NCBI GenBank assembly: GCA_949318235.1
Contig: OX439127.1
Coordinates: 30,697,069 to 30,761,068 of the forward strand
DNA: 64,000 bases
Direction: 5' to 3'
DNA from: Ecdyonurus torrentis
Taxonomy: Eukaryota > Arthropoda > Insecta > Ephemeroptera > Heptageniidae
The notes beneath the pieces were generated by a model, which saw only the letters and a list, made by a program, of their open reading frames with translations, had not been told where the DNA came from and did no database searches. A program made the translations under genes and the position numbers. Positions 15,688 to 26,905 of this stretch are shown piece by piece. Each line of letters opens with the position of its first letter. The first letter of the stretch is position 1.

Positions 15688-16025
15688 TTAAGGGAGTAGG
15701 GTACCAACCTTATATTCCAAAAACTAGAAATCTTTTGGATCTTAATTTAAAGTTATTATGTAGCTAAGGGTCACATCTAGCTGTGATAAAAATTTCATGA
15801 TGTTTGAACGTCCCGAAAAAAAGAAAAAAATTATTGAAATTAACCTTGGGCCTTATGGGCTTCAAATTTCAAAAAATCATATAAAACTAATTTGCACAGT
15901 GACCCCCCAAAATTTTCATATATTTGAAATTGTCTCAAACTGAAGTATCATTTTGCATAATTTCAGATTTTTTTGACGTGAAAAGTTTGAGTCAAATGGC
16001 CGACGTCGGTCCCCTACTCCCTTAA
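15688..16025. mobile_element. piggyBac-type MITE with TTAA target sites
   Basis: A 330-bp body (15692-16021) is flanked on both sides by TTAA. Its ends are inverted repeats: left GGGAGTAGGGTACC and right, read on minus, GGGAGTAGGGGACC, one mismatch in 14. TTAA target duplication is the hallmark of the piggyBac superfamily. No transposase frame is present, so the element is non-autonomous. The exact family cannot be named without a database search. Confidence 0.75.
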
Positions 16026-16270
16026 GTGAAAATAAAAAATTCGAATGCACTAATATCTAATATCTTCGATATTATGTTGAATATCTAAGAGAAAAAAAGA
16101 TGATAATTGTAAAAGTACCTCTTTTTCACACATTATAATAAAACATGCATTTTTTTTTAAACAAAACAATATGCTAATAAGTTTTAATAATGTATAAATG
16201 TATACAGTTTATAAATGTATAAAATTTTATAATTGAAATACTCTGACTATAAAATAATACTTGAAAGAAG

Positions 16271-16312
16271 TCAGAGGACCATGTAAGTGGGTTTGCACAT
16301 TTTGTGGCCTCT
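16271..16312. repeat. 42-bp dispersed repeat fragment, copy 1
   Basis: Shares the first 21 bases exactly with 43321-43341 (TCAGAGGACCATGTAAGTGG and one more G), then continues with scattered matches to TTTTGTG.CCTCT. AGAGG near the start can pair with CCTCT at the end. In the second copy a (TTA)n run follows after ten bases, which suggests the 3' end of a 5'-truncated retroposon. Confidence 0.55.
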
Positions 16313-16429
16313 AGATAAAAACCATTTATGATTAATATTTTCAAGGCAGATATCTTTAGTGACCCACCATGTCAAGGTTCCCCTATGTATTTTTTTAGAC
16401 ACCAAACCCAATAATAATGGTTTTAATTT

Positions 16430-16433
<4 letters not shown>

Positions 16434-16464
<31 letters not shown>
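16434..16464. repeat. T homopolymer
   Basis: 31 T residues. Confidence 0.97.
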
Positions 16465-16466
<2 letters not shown>

Positions 16467-17048
16467 TATACAAAATATTTAATAAAGTTAAAATAAAAAT
16501 ATATATTTTTTAACATTATTATTGTTTGCGCTTACAATTCACAAAATATTGTATGAAAACCTTGTTTGTTTGTTTGTATTTTTTTTTTATTAATATTTTT
16601 TTATATTTTTGTTACATTGTATTTTTTTTTTCATTGGTCATTATTTTAAAATTTTCAATGTTTGAATTTCTAAAATTATAATTGGATTATAAAGTACGTG
16701 AACATTCGTAAACCCCACACTAGTACTTATTCCTGTAGTAAAATTGGTATGAATGAGAATAGATTTATCAGACATGGGTGATAACTAAAAACTAATAATA
16801 TATATATTTTTAATTTAGATGACCGCTTTTAACAGTACGATTGACTACATTACACAGTTTTGTACTAAACTTATTTTTTTTTTATTTAAAGAGTAATTAT
16901 AGTTTGCTATAGTCTTTTTTAAATAATATCAATAATGAAATCATCTCATATCGCATAAACAGAACAAAGATAAAGCTAATTAATTAAAGCAATTAAGCAA
17001 AAAATACATGAGATCACATTTCCCTTTGAAGTGTAAACATTCAAGCTG

Positions 17049-17051
<3 letters not shown>
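16465..17051. other. AT-rich non-coding stretch
   Basis: Nothing recognisable. Confidence 0.6.

Positions 17052-17082
<31 letters not shown>
17052..17082. repeat. A homopolymer
   Basis: 31 A residues followed by GTAAGT. Confidence 0.97.
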
Positions 17083-17086
<4 letters not shown>

Positions 17087-17217
17087 GTCGCTTTTAATTA
17101 AGAGCAAAGCAAAATACAGTAGCTTTTGATATGGATAGCTAACTGTAAGAACTTAAATGATTATTAACTTGTTTTCTTATGACCGTATTTTTTATATATT
17201 TTATTTCGTCCAATATA

Positions 17218-17218
<1 letters not shown>

Positions 17219-17284
<66 letters not shown>
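17219..17284. repeat. (CT)n microsatellite
   Basis: About 65 bp of CT, then TTTCTCCCTCC. Confidence 0.96.
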
Positions 17285-17288
<4 letters not shown>

Positions 17289-17397
17289 CCTCCTTTCTCT
17301 TACACTTTCATACAAACACACAATTTTTTTTTTGATGTAACATTTTAGGTCGCATTTTTTTTCTATGAGATGTAAATTATACATAGATTGATTAAAG

Positions 17398-17620
17398 GGT
17401 TTTCGCTACAGTGAGTATTAAACGTCCCGTTTCAGCTCGGCAGTCCCACTGTGGAATACTTGAAAGCAAAACGCAAGCTGGGGTGGCAAGATAAGCTCGA
17501 GTTTCTCACCACGCTTGCTCCGCATTTTCCTATTTTACGAATATCCTCACCTTCAATCTACAATCTACCCTGTACCTCATTTCCCATTTCCAATACCACC
17601 ATCTACAAACTCTGAATGTT
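17398..17620. other. G+C-richer patch
   Basis: About 200 bp with several CpG dinucleotides (for example AAACGTCCCG and GCTCGAG). No long frame. Together with 18240-18560 it makes this part of the window the most CpG-rich. Confidence 0.4.
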
Positions 17621-17666
17621 ACTAAAAAAAAAAAAAAAAACTCTACATTTTTCTCACTCTTCATTC

Positions 17667-17672
<6 letters not shown>

Positions 17673-17727
<55 letters not shown>
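17673..17727. repeat. (CT)n microsatellite
   Basis: CT run preceded by an A homopolymer (17624-17640) and followed at 17787-17806 by a T homopolymer. Confidence 0.95.
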
Positions 17728-17732
<5 letters not shown>

Positions 17733-18239
17733 ATAACCACATGATGAAACTAAATTGAACATGTAAAAAGAGGAGTGGGGAATTGTTTTTTTTTTTTTTT
17801 TTTTTTAGTATCTATGTAGCATAAAAAATATAAAAAAATCCCATTTATATAGGTAAGGCAAAAAGTAAAAAAAGGGGGAAAGGAGGAAAAAAAAGAAAAA
17901 AAAAAACAACTAAACTAAGCAGCAAAAATTTATTGATCTTAATGATCTTCTAAAGAGAACTTGAACACATTGCATACTGATGGACTTCTGTTCAACTAAT
18001 TTAAAATGGGATAATATGCATCAAGCTTTTCCTGAGAATAAAATATAGGGAAGGGGGAATGTAGAAATTATAATAAAAGAAAAAAGAAATGCTTTAAAAT
18101 TTGGATGTTTAATATTTTAAAATTACTTTTTCTCTGCCCTATGAATATTTACGTAATATGAAAACTTTTGGTTTAGATGAATTCATTATCCAAATTTATA
18201 TTTGCATTGCTCGTTAATTTTGTCAGTATCAATGAATAC

Positions 18240-18560
18240 AAGAAGCTGAGAGGCGGAGTTTGTAATCTTGAATAGAACGTCGGTCTTTACGTCAAACTCT
18301 TTTCCTCCCTACGTCCTGTCGCTAAGAAAAGTGTAACTTATCTATCTTTGGGTACACATTGAAAATGCAACTCGCTCGTAAGCTTTTGCTTGGCTACAAC
18401 GTGTGACTGAGAGAGTCCCTGCCTCCGCAATACCCACCCTTCGCTTCGCGCACCGCCGCCTTTCCAATTTTCCTCACTTGATTGATCGATGAGCCAGCTC
18501 TCTTCTCTTACCTAGTTTACACGGCCAATTTGATTTATGTAACCACCAATCAAAGCTCTG
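18240..18560. promoter_or_regulatory. CpG-rich island, possible promoter or 5' exon
   Basis: Around 300 bp with CpG density far above the rest of the window, for example AACGTCGGTC, CTTCGCTTCGCGCACCGCCG. No long frame is open. It lies ~0.7 kb upstream of the candidate exon at 19262-19323 on plus. It also holds CTTACCTAG, a good splice donor when read on minus (at about 18509-18515), so a transcript in either direction is possible. I infer a promoter or 5' UTR, but a decayed G+C-rich repeat would look the same. Confidence 0.3.
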
Positions 18561-19261
18561 TTGATGCACCTCAATCAATAAAGAAAAATTTCACCAATAT
18601 TCGATAGGAAGTTTATAATCTGTATGTATATTTACTTTTATAAACGAACAGAATAATATTACAATACAAACAAAATTTCTCTCATGCCCTCACACTCCAA
18701 GCGTCTAACTTCCTAACTGGGAAAAAAATTGACAGAGTTTTCCATATTATGTTTTAAAACGTTTTTCAATTTATTATTAAAAAAAGAAGAAGAAGAACTT
18801 ATTATAAAGTACAAGAGGGCTATATTTACTGTGTTGACCTAGTTTGGTCGATGTAATTAATCAATACATTTTTTTTTCAATTATGTTTTAGCTAATATTT
18901 TGTTATTTTATTTAACAATAGAGACAGAGACAATATTGAAAACTTATATAACGTCGATTAATCCATAAGAATTATAATAATTTTGAATTGCGCGCTTGAT
19001 AAGGTTGGAGCGTACCTCTATCGCAGCTTTTAAACATTTCGTCAAAATGCACTAATTTTTGGCACCACGTACAAAACTTTGAAATACGACATGACTGTGA
19101 AATACAGGAAAATAACACAATAACCTAAGAAATGGCATACATAGAAAGTAACTTGTGAACTAAAGAGACAAGGATCTGGTAATCTCAACCATTAAACATC
19201 ATGCACATTTTCTTCAACTAAGACAAGTTTTAAAGTTTTGTTCTCTCTTTCTCTCTTCTAG
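18561..19261. other. AT-rich stretch ending in a polypyrimidine tract
   Basis: Mostly featureless. The last 30 bases are a strong pyrimidine tract ending TTCTAG. Confidence 0.5.
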
Positions 19262-19323
19262 TCTTTACTGTCTCATTCATGTACACACGCTCTTCCACTC
19301 TCACGCCTTTAAGAACCACAAAG
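19262..19323 (+). other. Candidate 62-bp internal exon
   Basis: Bounded by a textbook acceptor (CTCTCTTTCTCTCTTCTAG) and a textbook donor (AAAG|GTAAGT). Two of three plus frames are open throughout, so it could be coding or 5' UTR. It contains more C than its flanks. Exon length and both signals agree with an animal exon. No homology is recognisable in 20 codons. Confidence 0.35.
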
Positions 19324-19804
19324 GTAAGTTCTTTATTTTTTTTAATAGCAGTTTTAAGTTTGCTCACAAGATATTTTCATACTCTTTCTCCAGAAAAAAA
19401 AATTTAAACTTAAAATTTCTATTTAACGCCATTAGTGAGAAATGAAGTGGTGTATAAATATTGAATTACAATTTTAATTACATCTATATATTTTTAAATA
19501 ATGTTTGCTTGCAAAGACGTTTATTTTTTCTTTCCCTTTATACTTAAAAATTAATTTATTCTGTTTATTTCAATTCTCTTTCGTTTGCTTCAGCATAACT
19601 AGTTTTATTAATTAATAGTTAATCAAACGAGTATAATATACTGTACAAAGTTAAAGTGGAAAAAAGTCCTCTTTTTTTTTCTACTTTTAGGCTTCTGTTT
19701 TACTGTGCAGTAAAATTAGTTTTAGTGAAAATTGTCTTACAATTGTTCAAACTTTTGCTACCAAATAAACAAATATTTTTGCAAGCAATTATTTAAACTT
19801 AGCA

Positions 19805-19809
<5 letters not shown>
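19324..19809. other. AT-rich non-coding stretch
   Basis: Nothing recognisable. Confidence 0.6.

Positions 19810-19859
<50 letters not shown>
19810..19859. repeat. (CT)n microsatellite
   Basis: 50 bp of CT. Confidence 0.96.
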
Positions 19860-19862
<3 letters not shown>

Positions 19863-20380
19863 TTTGTCTCTCTCCCCATTATACACTACAAGGTAATGGA
19901 ACTTTCATTATTTTTCATTTCAAACTTTACAATTTGTGTATTGTTTTCAGTGATATTTATTATACAATTTTTGTTGTTGTTGTATAGCAATGAATTGTAG
20001 TGTGTTTTTAACATTCGTGATCTCGCCGAATAATATTGCCTCAAGCTATATTACATTTTTTTAGAAAAATATTGCTCACGTACGGCTCACGTACACAAAT
20101 GTTTGACACTGATACAGCAATAAAAGCTAAATAAAAGAACATGAATAATGTACAAATTAATTAAGGGTGGTCTTTATAAGCCTAAGAATTTTTTTTTTTA
20201 TCTTCTTGATCTTTAATTCAATTAACTGAAAGCATCACGTTGAAAATGTAACAACTCTTAAAACTCTTAAGTCTTTTCTTCTTCTTCTTCTTCTTCTTTT
20301 TCTTCTTTTCCTCTTAAACTTTCATTCCCTTTTGTTTGAAGTTTCAAAGTTGCTTTACAAACAAACAAAAATGTGTGTTA

Positions 20381-20381
20381 G

Positions 20382-20414
<33 letters not shown>

Positions 20415-20494
20415 GGAGGCAGCTGCGGTACAACAAAAAGTAAATTAGGAAAATCGGCTGCAGGAGGAAAAAAAAAAAAAAAAAAAAAAAAAAA
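20381..20494. repeat. Two A homopolymers flanking a G+C-rich insert
   Basis: A runs at 20381-20413 and 20467-20494 bracket a 50-bp segment containing GGCAGCTGCGG and CGGCTGCAGG. The second run is followed by another G-rich piece. Confidence 0.85.
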
Positions 20495-20600
20495 CGCAGG
20501 CTGAAACGTAAGTCCTGCAAGCTGACTCGTAGTCACAGTAGTAGTGTGTGTTATATAGATTGATGGTTTCACTATTGTTGACACGCTTGTTGCTTACTAA

Positions 20601-20602
<2 letters not shown>

Positions 20603-20674
<72 letters not shown>
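20603..20674. repeat. (CT)n microsatellite
   Basis: About 72 bp of pure CT. Confidence 0.97.
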
Positions 20675-20676
<2 letters not shown>

Positions 20677-20879
20677 CTTCCTTGCATCTATATTGCTTTA
20701 AATTCACCCTGACAAACATGACGCTACACTTTAGCAAAGACGTATACAAACTTGCGATCAGATCACGGCACGTTTCAAATAAAATATAATTATATGAAAA
20801 TCCGCTTCACTACCTTTAAATTATCCATAATCTTTTTTAAAAAGTGATATTTTAAGGTATAACAGTTATACAGTTAAAA

Positions 20880-21235
20880 AATAATTTATAACAAGAATTT
20901 TGTTTTTCTTTTTACTTATAAAACATAAATCATTGTTTAAAAATCTTATAAAAAATATTAATTATGCAAAGAGTATTTTAGCGTTAAAATTTATTTTGAT
21001 GAGAATACTAAAATTGTCAATGAAAATGTATTGGAATAAGTTAAATATGAAGATCTGAAAAGGAACTCTTGAGTTTAAATATAAAGATCTGAAAAGGAAC
21101 TCTTTAGTTTAATGAGCTGAAAATATTTGTAAATATCTTATTTAAGCAATATCTTCAGTTTATAGTTTCAAAAATTGACGAGACATAACGTAACATATTT
21201 ATATGAAGTGATGTGATGTTACTGTAAACTACCAA
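20880..21235. repeat. Dispersed ~345-bp repeat, copy B
   Basis: Same family as 8640-8985, same orientation. Within it a 34-bp unit is tandemly duplicated (21043-21076 and 21077-21110, two differences), whereas copy A has one unit. Its 3' edge abuts the 460-bp MITE at 21238, so the MITE inserted into or beside it. Confidence 0.65.
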
Positions 21236-21699
21236 TAAAGGGGTAGTCAACAATGTCTTTTTTAATAGTGATCATCGTGTTATTAAACCTCCCAAAATCG
21301 CGATCTTAAAATTTTAATTATTGACGCGCTGAGAGCAACCTCCGTTTATAGCGACTTAGAACCTACTGTACAGCTACAACTTGCTCTCACGCTAGCTTGG
21401 CGAGAGCAGAAGTTACCCTTATTTTTGCTCTCGCAACTTGCCATCATATTTTACGTAAACAAAATGTTTTTACGGCTTTAGATTTAGATATGTAGTAAAA
21501 TAATTTATGCAAAGATAAGAGTAACTCCAGCTCGCGCCAAGCTAGCGTAAGAGCAAGTTGTAGCTGTGACGTAGGTTTTAAGTCGCTAAAAGGCGGTTGC
21601 TCTCAGCGCGTTAATAATTAAAATTTTAAGATCGTGATTTCGGGAGGTTTAATAACACGATGATCACTATTAAAATAGCCATTGTTGGCTACCCCTTTA
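21236..21699. mobile_element. 460-bp long-arm MITE with TA target sites
   Basis: Left arm 21238-21428 and right arm 21509-21697 are inverted copies of about 190 bp, with an ~80-bp spacer. Ends read AAGGGGTAG(T/C)CAACAATG on both strands, each flanked outside by TA. The arms stay similar through internal blocks such as GTGATCATCGTGTTATTAAA and ACAACTTGCTCT(C/T)ACGCTAG. TA duplication fits Tc1/mariner-like and some other superfamilies. No transposase frame. The RNA would fold into one long hairpin. Confidence 0.82.
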
Positions 21700-21807
21700 A
21701 CCACTTTCATAATGCATTTATACCGTACGTTCATAAAACAAGTTTTTGATTATAAAGTTAGTTTGAATATAATTTTTTGAATAAGGTATGCATGGTATTA
21801 TCAAATT

Positions 21808-21812
21808 GTGTG

Positions 21813-21909
<97 letters not shown>

Positions 21910-21918
21910 TATATATGT
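21808..21918. repeat. (GT)n-(AT)n compound microsatellite
   Basis: GTGTGTGT then TA with two C/G interruptions. Confidence 0.96.
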
Positions 21919-22535
<617 letters not shown>

Positions 22536-22933
22536 TTTGTTATTTCAATACTATTTCAAATACTGCTGTGATTTTTTATGCCTACTGTCACGAACATAAA
22601 TAATAATTAATTATATTAAATAATGAAATTTGATATATTTGGTACATGACAAAATTATAATTAATAACAAATGGAGTCATAAATGCTCAACAACAATGAA
22701 AACTATGACAACAAACTTTCTAGATATTTTAGTATAACATATCTGTTTAATATATTTTTGATATGCTATTTCAATTCAATCGAAATATTTCATCATTTTC
22801 TGTTTCTTATATTTACATAACAAATTTCATTCTTGACAATTTAGCTTGAAACGCCGTGGGGGTACCAGCAACCAGCCTGCCGTGACAAATCATTGCTTTT
22901 GGTAATCTTTTTGCCTGCTAGAAATAATTTTCT

Positions 22934-22934
<1 letters not shown>

Positions 22935-22973
<39 letters not shown>
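22935..22973. repeat. A homopolymer, 39 bases
   Basis: Preceded within 90 bp by a short G+C-rich piece (CGCCGTGGGGGTACC). This could be the poly(A) end of a short retroposed sequence, but no target duplication was found. Confidence 0.9.
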
Positions 22974-22975
<2 letters not shown>

Positions 22976-23232
22976 TTTATATCAATCGCGGGCAAAATCA
23001 ATCTCTGATGTTTAGAACTATATTCATATATTGTCAAATTCTGTAGCAATTTTTTGCAACATTTTAACAAGCAGATTAATTTTTAGTATTAGCTTTTTTG
23101 TGACATTTAATTATTGCATAAGACTCAATAATTAAGTTATTTCAATAATTTCATATCATTTCTTAGTATACTGTAATAGCAATAATAACTTTAATTTTCT
23201 ATCAAGTCCGTTAATTTTCAACCGCATTACGC

Positions 23233-23265
23233 TTTCCTTTTCCTTTTCCTTTTCCTTTTCCTTTT

Positions 23266-23298
<33 letters not shown>
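23233..23298. repeat. (CTTTTC)n to T homopolymer
   Basis: Six-base TTTTCC units in tandem running straight into a T tract of about 30 bases. Confidence 0.95.
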
Positions 23299-23302
<4 letters not shown>

Positions 23303-24093
23303 CATGTTTAGGAAAGAACTATAAGGTAAAAAAAAATCCTATGTTACAATGTGCTATTTTTTTTCAAATCGAAATGTAAATTTAAAGACAAATGTTGAAT
23401 TTTTACCAAAAGTTGCAAAAAATGTCAGGTTTTTATTATAATATGTACATACTTGATAATACAACCCATAAATATGTCATTATAGAGTGTTTTTTTCTCT
23501 GGTAAATGTTTTGAAATGAGCCTCACAATAAAATTTTAGGTGGGAGTGATTGAATTTGTTGTAACTTTGAATAATTTCTTTTCTTCAAATTAATTATGAG
23601 GTTTTTTAGTATCAATTGTTGTGTACACATGAAGGATCGATCGGAAAAGTATTCAATAAAAGTAATTTACTTATAGTATAATATAGTATACATTTCTCGA
23701 TAAGTAAAACAAACTTTTTGATATATTATATATATATATATATATTATAGTGTATGTGTTTTTCCCCCATCAATTTAAAACAATTATGTTAAAACTGTTA
23801 TCAACACTACTTGTATACAATGTAAAAATTTCATTATAATTTCTAGTTAATTTTCCTCGTGTCAAAGTTAATAATTTCATTGGAGTTTTAGGCGATGTTT
23901 TTCAATGTTAAATCTTCAAATAAGTCTTAAATTGGATTATTCATCATTTAACTTTATTATTGTAACACGTTTTATTATATTATACTTCTTTTTTCTTGCG
24001 TATAACATTTTAAAAGCACTTTAATATTAATTATGTAGATTTTTGTATGTTAAAATACTCGTTCTTTAACTGCAAATTCATTAAAATTTATTC

Positions 24094-24095
<2 letters not shown>
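23299..24095. other. AT-rich non-coding stretch
   Basis: Nothing recognisable. A short TA run lies at 23725-23747. Confidence 0.6.

Positions 24096-24184
<89 letters not shown>
24096..24184. repeat. (AT)n microsatellite
   Basis: Register shift (TAATAT) near the centre. Confidence 0.97.
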
Positions 24185-24190
<6 letters not shown>

Positions 24191-24605
24191 TTGTCCTGAC
24201 ATAGTTTTTAATAAAGATATCAATATTATTTTTCATTAGTTTAGGTTGAGGGTTTAGGTGTAGAGTGTTATTGTTATTATTATTTTTTATTCGTGGTCAT
24301 TTACAATTATATTGGTTAATAATTAAGCTCAACATTTTATATTATAAAATAATGTTTATATAGTGTAATCAACATTTATTAAAAATAATATTTAATCAAT
24401 AAGCTATATATGAAAATATTTGCTTTTGTGCTTAAACAATGAAAATGATATAAAGAATAAATCTAATAAAACTGGTTATCCTTTCCCAAAAATGCAATAA
24501 AAAAACTTTCTTGCCTCGTTAAAGGTCAATGAAGTTTCTTTATTATATAAAGGTGTTCACAACGTTACCATAGGTTAGTAATATAAAGATAACATTCTAT
24601 TGCAT

Positions 24606-24645
24606 TATATATATATAATATATATAATATATATATATATATATA

Positions 24646-24722
<77 letters not shown>
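24606..24722. repeat. (AT)n microsatellite with register shifts
   Basis: Several TAATAT phase changes in the first half, pure TA in the second. Confidence 0.97.
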
Positions 24723-24727
<5 letters not shown>

Positions 24728-26813
24728 TATTTACAAACACCAAAAAAACTTACCAAATTGTAGGAAAAAGAAATATAAACGGAGAAAATTCTATAGATGA
24801 ATAAGAGCTATATTTTGCTATATATTTACTTATAAACACCAAACATATAGCTTTTAGCTTGCTTTTGATAAAATGTTTGCAAAATATCTGGTACACCCTC
24901 ATCGTTATTACTTATCTATTGAATTGCTAACATTTTGTACTGTATTGTAGACATAAGAACCTTAATTAGCAAAGCTTCTTGTGACGTTCGATTTTACAAT
25001 TTCCATGCAAGAATGACAAGAATAAAGTTAACAAAGATGTTTTAATTATTTAAATTATAAATCACTTTTTTTTCTTTTTTTTTTTTTGTAATATAATAAA
25101 AAAATGTATACAATTATTTGTAAAATCAGTAAACTTTTTACACACACAAATGCATTATATATAAATATAATATCGATACCTCATAATTAAACCGTTTGTA
25201 ATGATGAAAATATTTCTTTATCAAAAAAGTTGTATAAATTAGAAAGTTGAGAGGTAGGTATAATTAATACTACTTATTAATTGCTGGAAAAAGAAGAAGA
25301 TGAAGAATAAAAAAAGGTGAACGTCTTCTACTCATTTTGAGATCACACATACGTACATACCCTTATGTTTCATTTTGCTCAATTAAATCATATATGAACA
25401 GGTGGTGCTATTCCCTTTTCAAAATGAGCTTTAAAACTCATTTTATAACGTTAACTGAAGTACACGATGTAAAAAAAATACTTTCTTATGTTAAAATACT
25501 ATTGAAAATTAACCTTATAATTAATTATTCAAACTTAAGAACATTAAAGTGCAATGTTGAAATATTTAAAAATAATGAAAAACTTCTTATATGGTTTTAG
25601 AAATTTATAATTATAAATTATATTTCTTAGCAAAAAAGTTGATAAAAAGACAATATGTAAATTTTCAAAGTGGATTTTTTTTCTTTCAACATTTCAAACT
25701 ACAAAGCAACTTTAATTTATTAACAGAAAACTTTTTTAATATAAAAGCTTAGTGTTAATTATTATACCTAACAAATAAAGTAACTATTTTGTTAGAACCG
25801 CGTACTTAATTACAATAATGAACTATATTCATTCGTTGCACTAATGTCCTTTTAAATTGAAAAATAAGAAAATAAGAAATCAGTAAAATGTTGACAGCTT
25901 CATAATTTTAAATAATTTTTTTATTCCCTTGGATATTAGCCCTCTCGTTTATTCTTCTTTTCTTTTTTTCAAATATCATTATAACATCAGCACAATTTAT
26001 ATATAAAAATATTAATTGTTCTTTTCTGTTATTATCATTTTTTAATTAAAGTGAAATCTTTCGTTTATAATCAAGATAATTAAAAATGAATCTTACGAAG
26101 CTTTCTTATACTGCGCATGAATTACAATCACTTTATATAGCAGAGTGCCAAACTCACTAATTTGACCTACAGGAAGTCAATTTTGATATTAAACAGTTTT
26201 TCCTGTACATCACTGTCGCGTTATATTTATAAGGGTATGAGTATCCCCATGAGGTCCTTCGTTTCTGACGCATCGATCGCTATTTTCAACAAGAATAAAT
26301 TAATGCAGAGGGTTTACATAGCACACCAACCCTATTATTAAAGTTTTTGTATGCGATTATTGGAAAGTACGTAATGTACATTCACTGACAGCTTTCGTTT
26401 AGAGGCAATATTTTTTTACGTCATTCATTTTACTATTTTTTTTTATAATAACTTAATTATAGCAGTTAAAAATACATATGTATCACAATTTAAAATACAT
26501 GTTTGTTTTTATGAAAGACAAGTGCGTTAATAAGACAATGTCAACAAAATGTAAATAAATCGATAAGTGGTTTTTCTATTATCATTATTCATTTATATTA
26601 GTTTTTGTAAAATGTCCACTACACTTAATACAGTCAGATTATATTATATTAAAATGAATGAAACAACTGATAATGGAAAATGAAAAAAACAAACGTTGTA
26701 CTACAATCCACATAAATGTGTTCATTAACAGTGAAGAAATAAAAGGATTGTTCGGTCAATATTATTGTCCTTAGGTTTGATGCATTTTTTTTTCAGTAGA
26801 AAAGACGTACTAT

Positions 26814-26814
<1 letters not shown>
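24723..26814. other. AT-rich non-coding stretch
   Basis: A slightly G+C-richer piece lies at 26120-26290. An 87-codon plus-strand frame (25337-25600) is AT-biased with no motif. No supported gene. Confidence 0.55.

Positions 26815-26901
<87 letters not shown>
26815..26901. repeat. (AT)n microsatellite
   Basis: About 85 bp of TA. Confidence 0.97.

Positions 26902-26905
<4 letters not shown>

Noticed and set aside
22935..22973. Poly(A) tail of a processed pseudogene
   Set aside because: No coding remnant or target duplication next to it; the many similar A runs here are better read as simple repeats.
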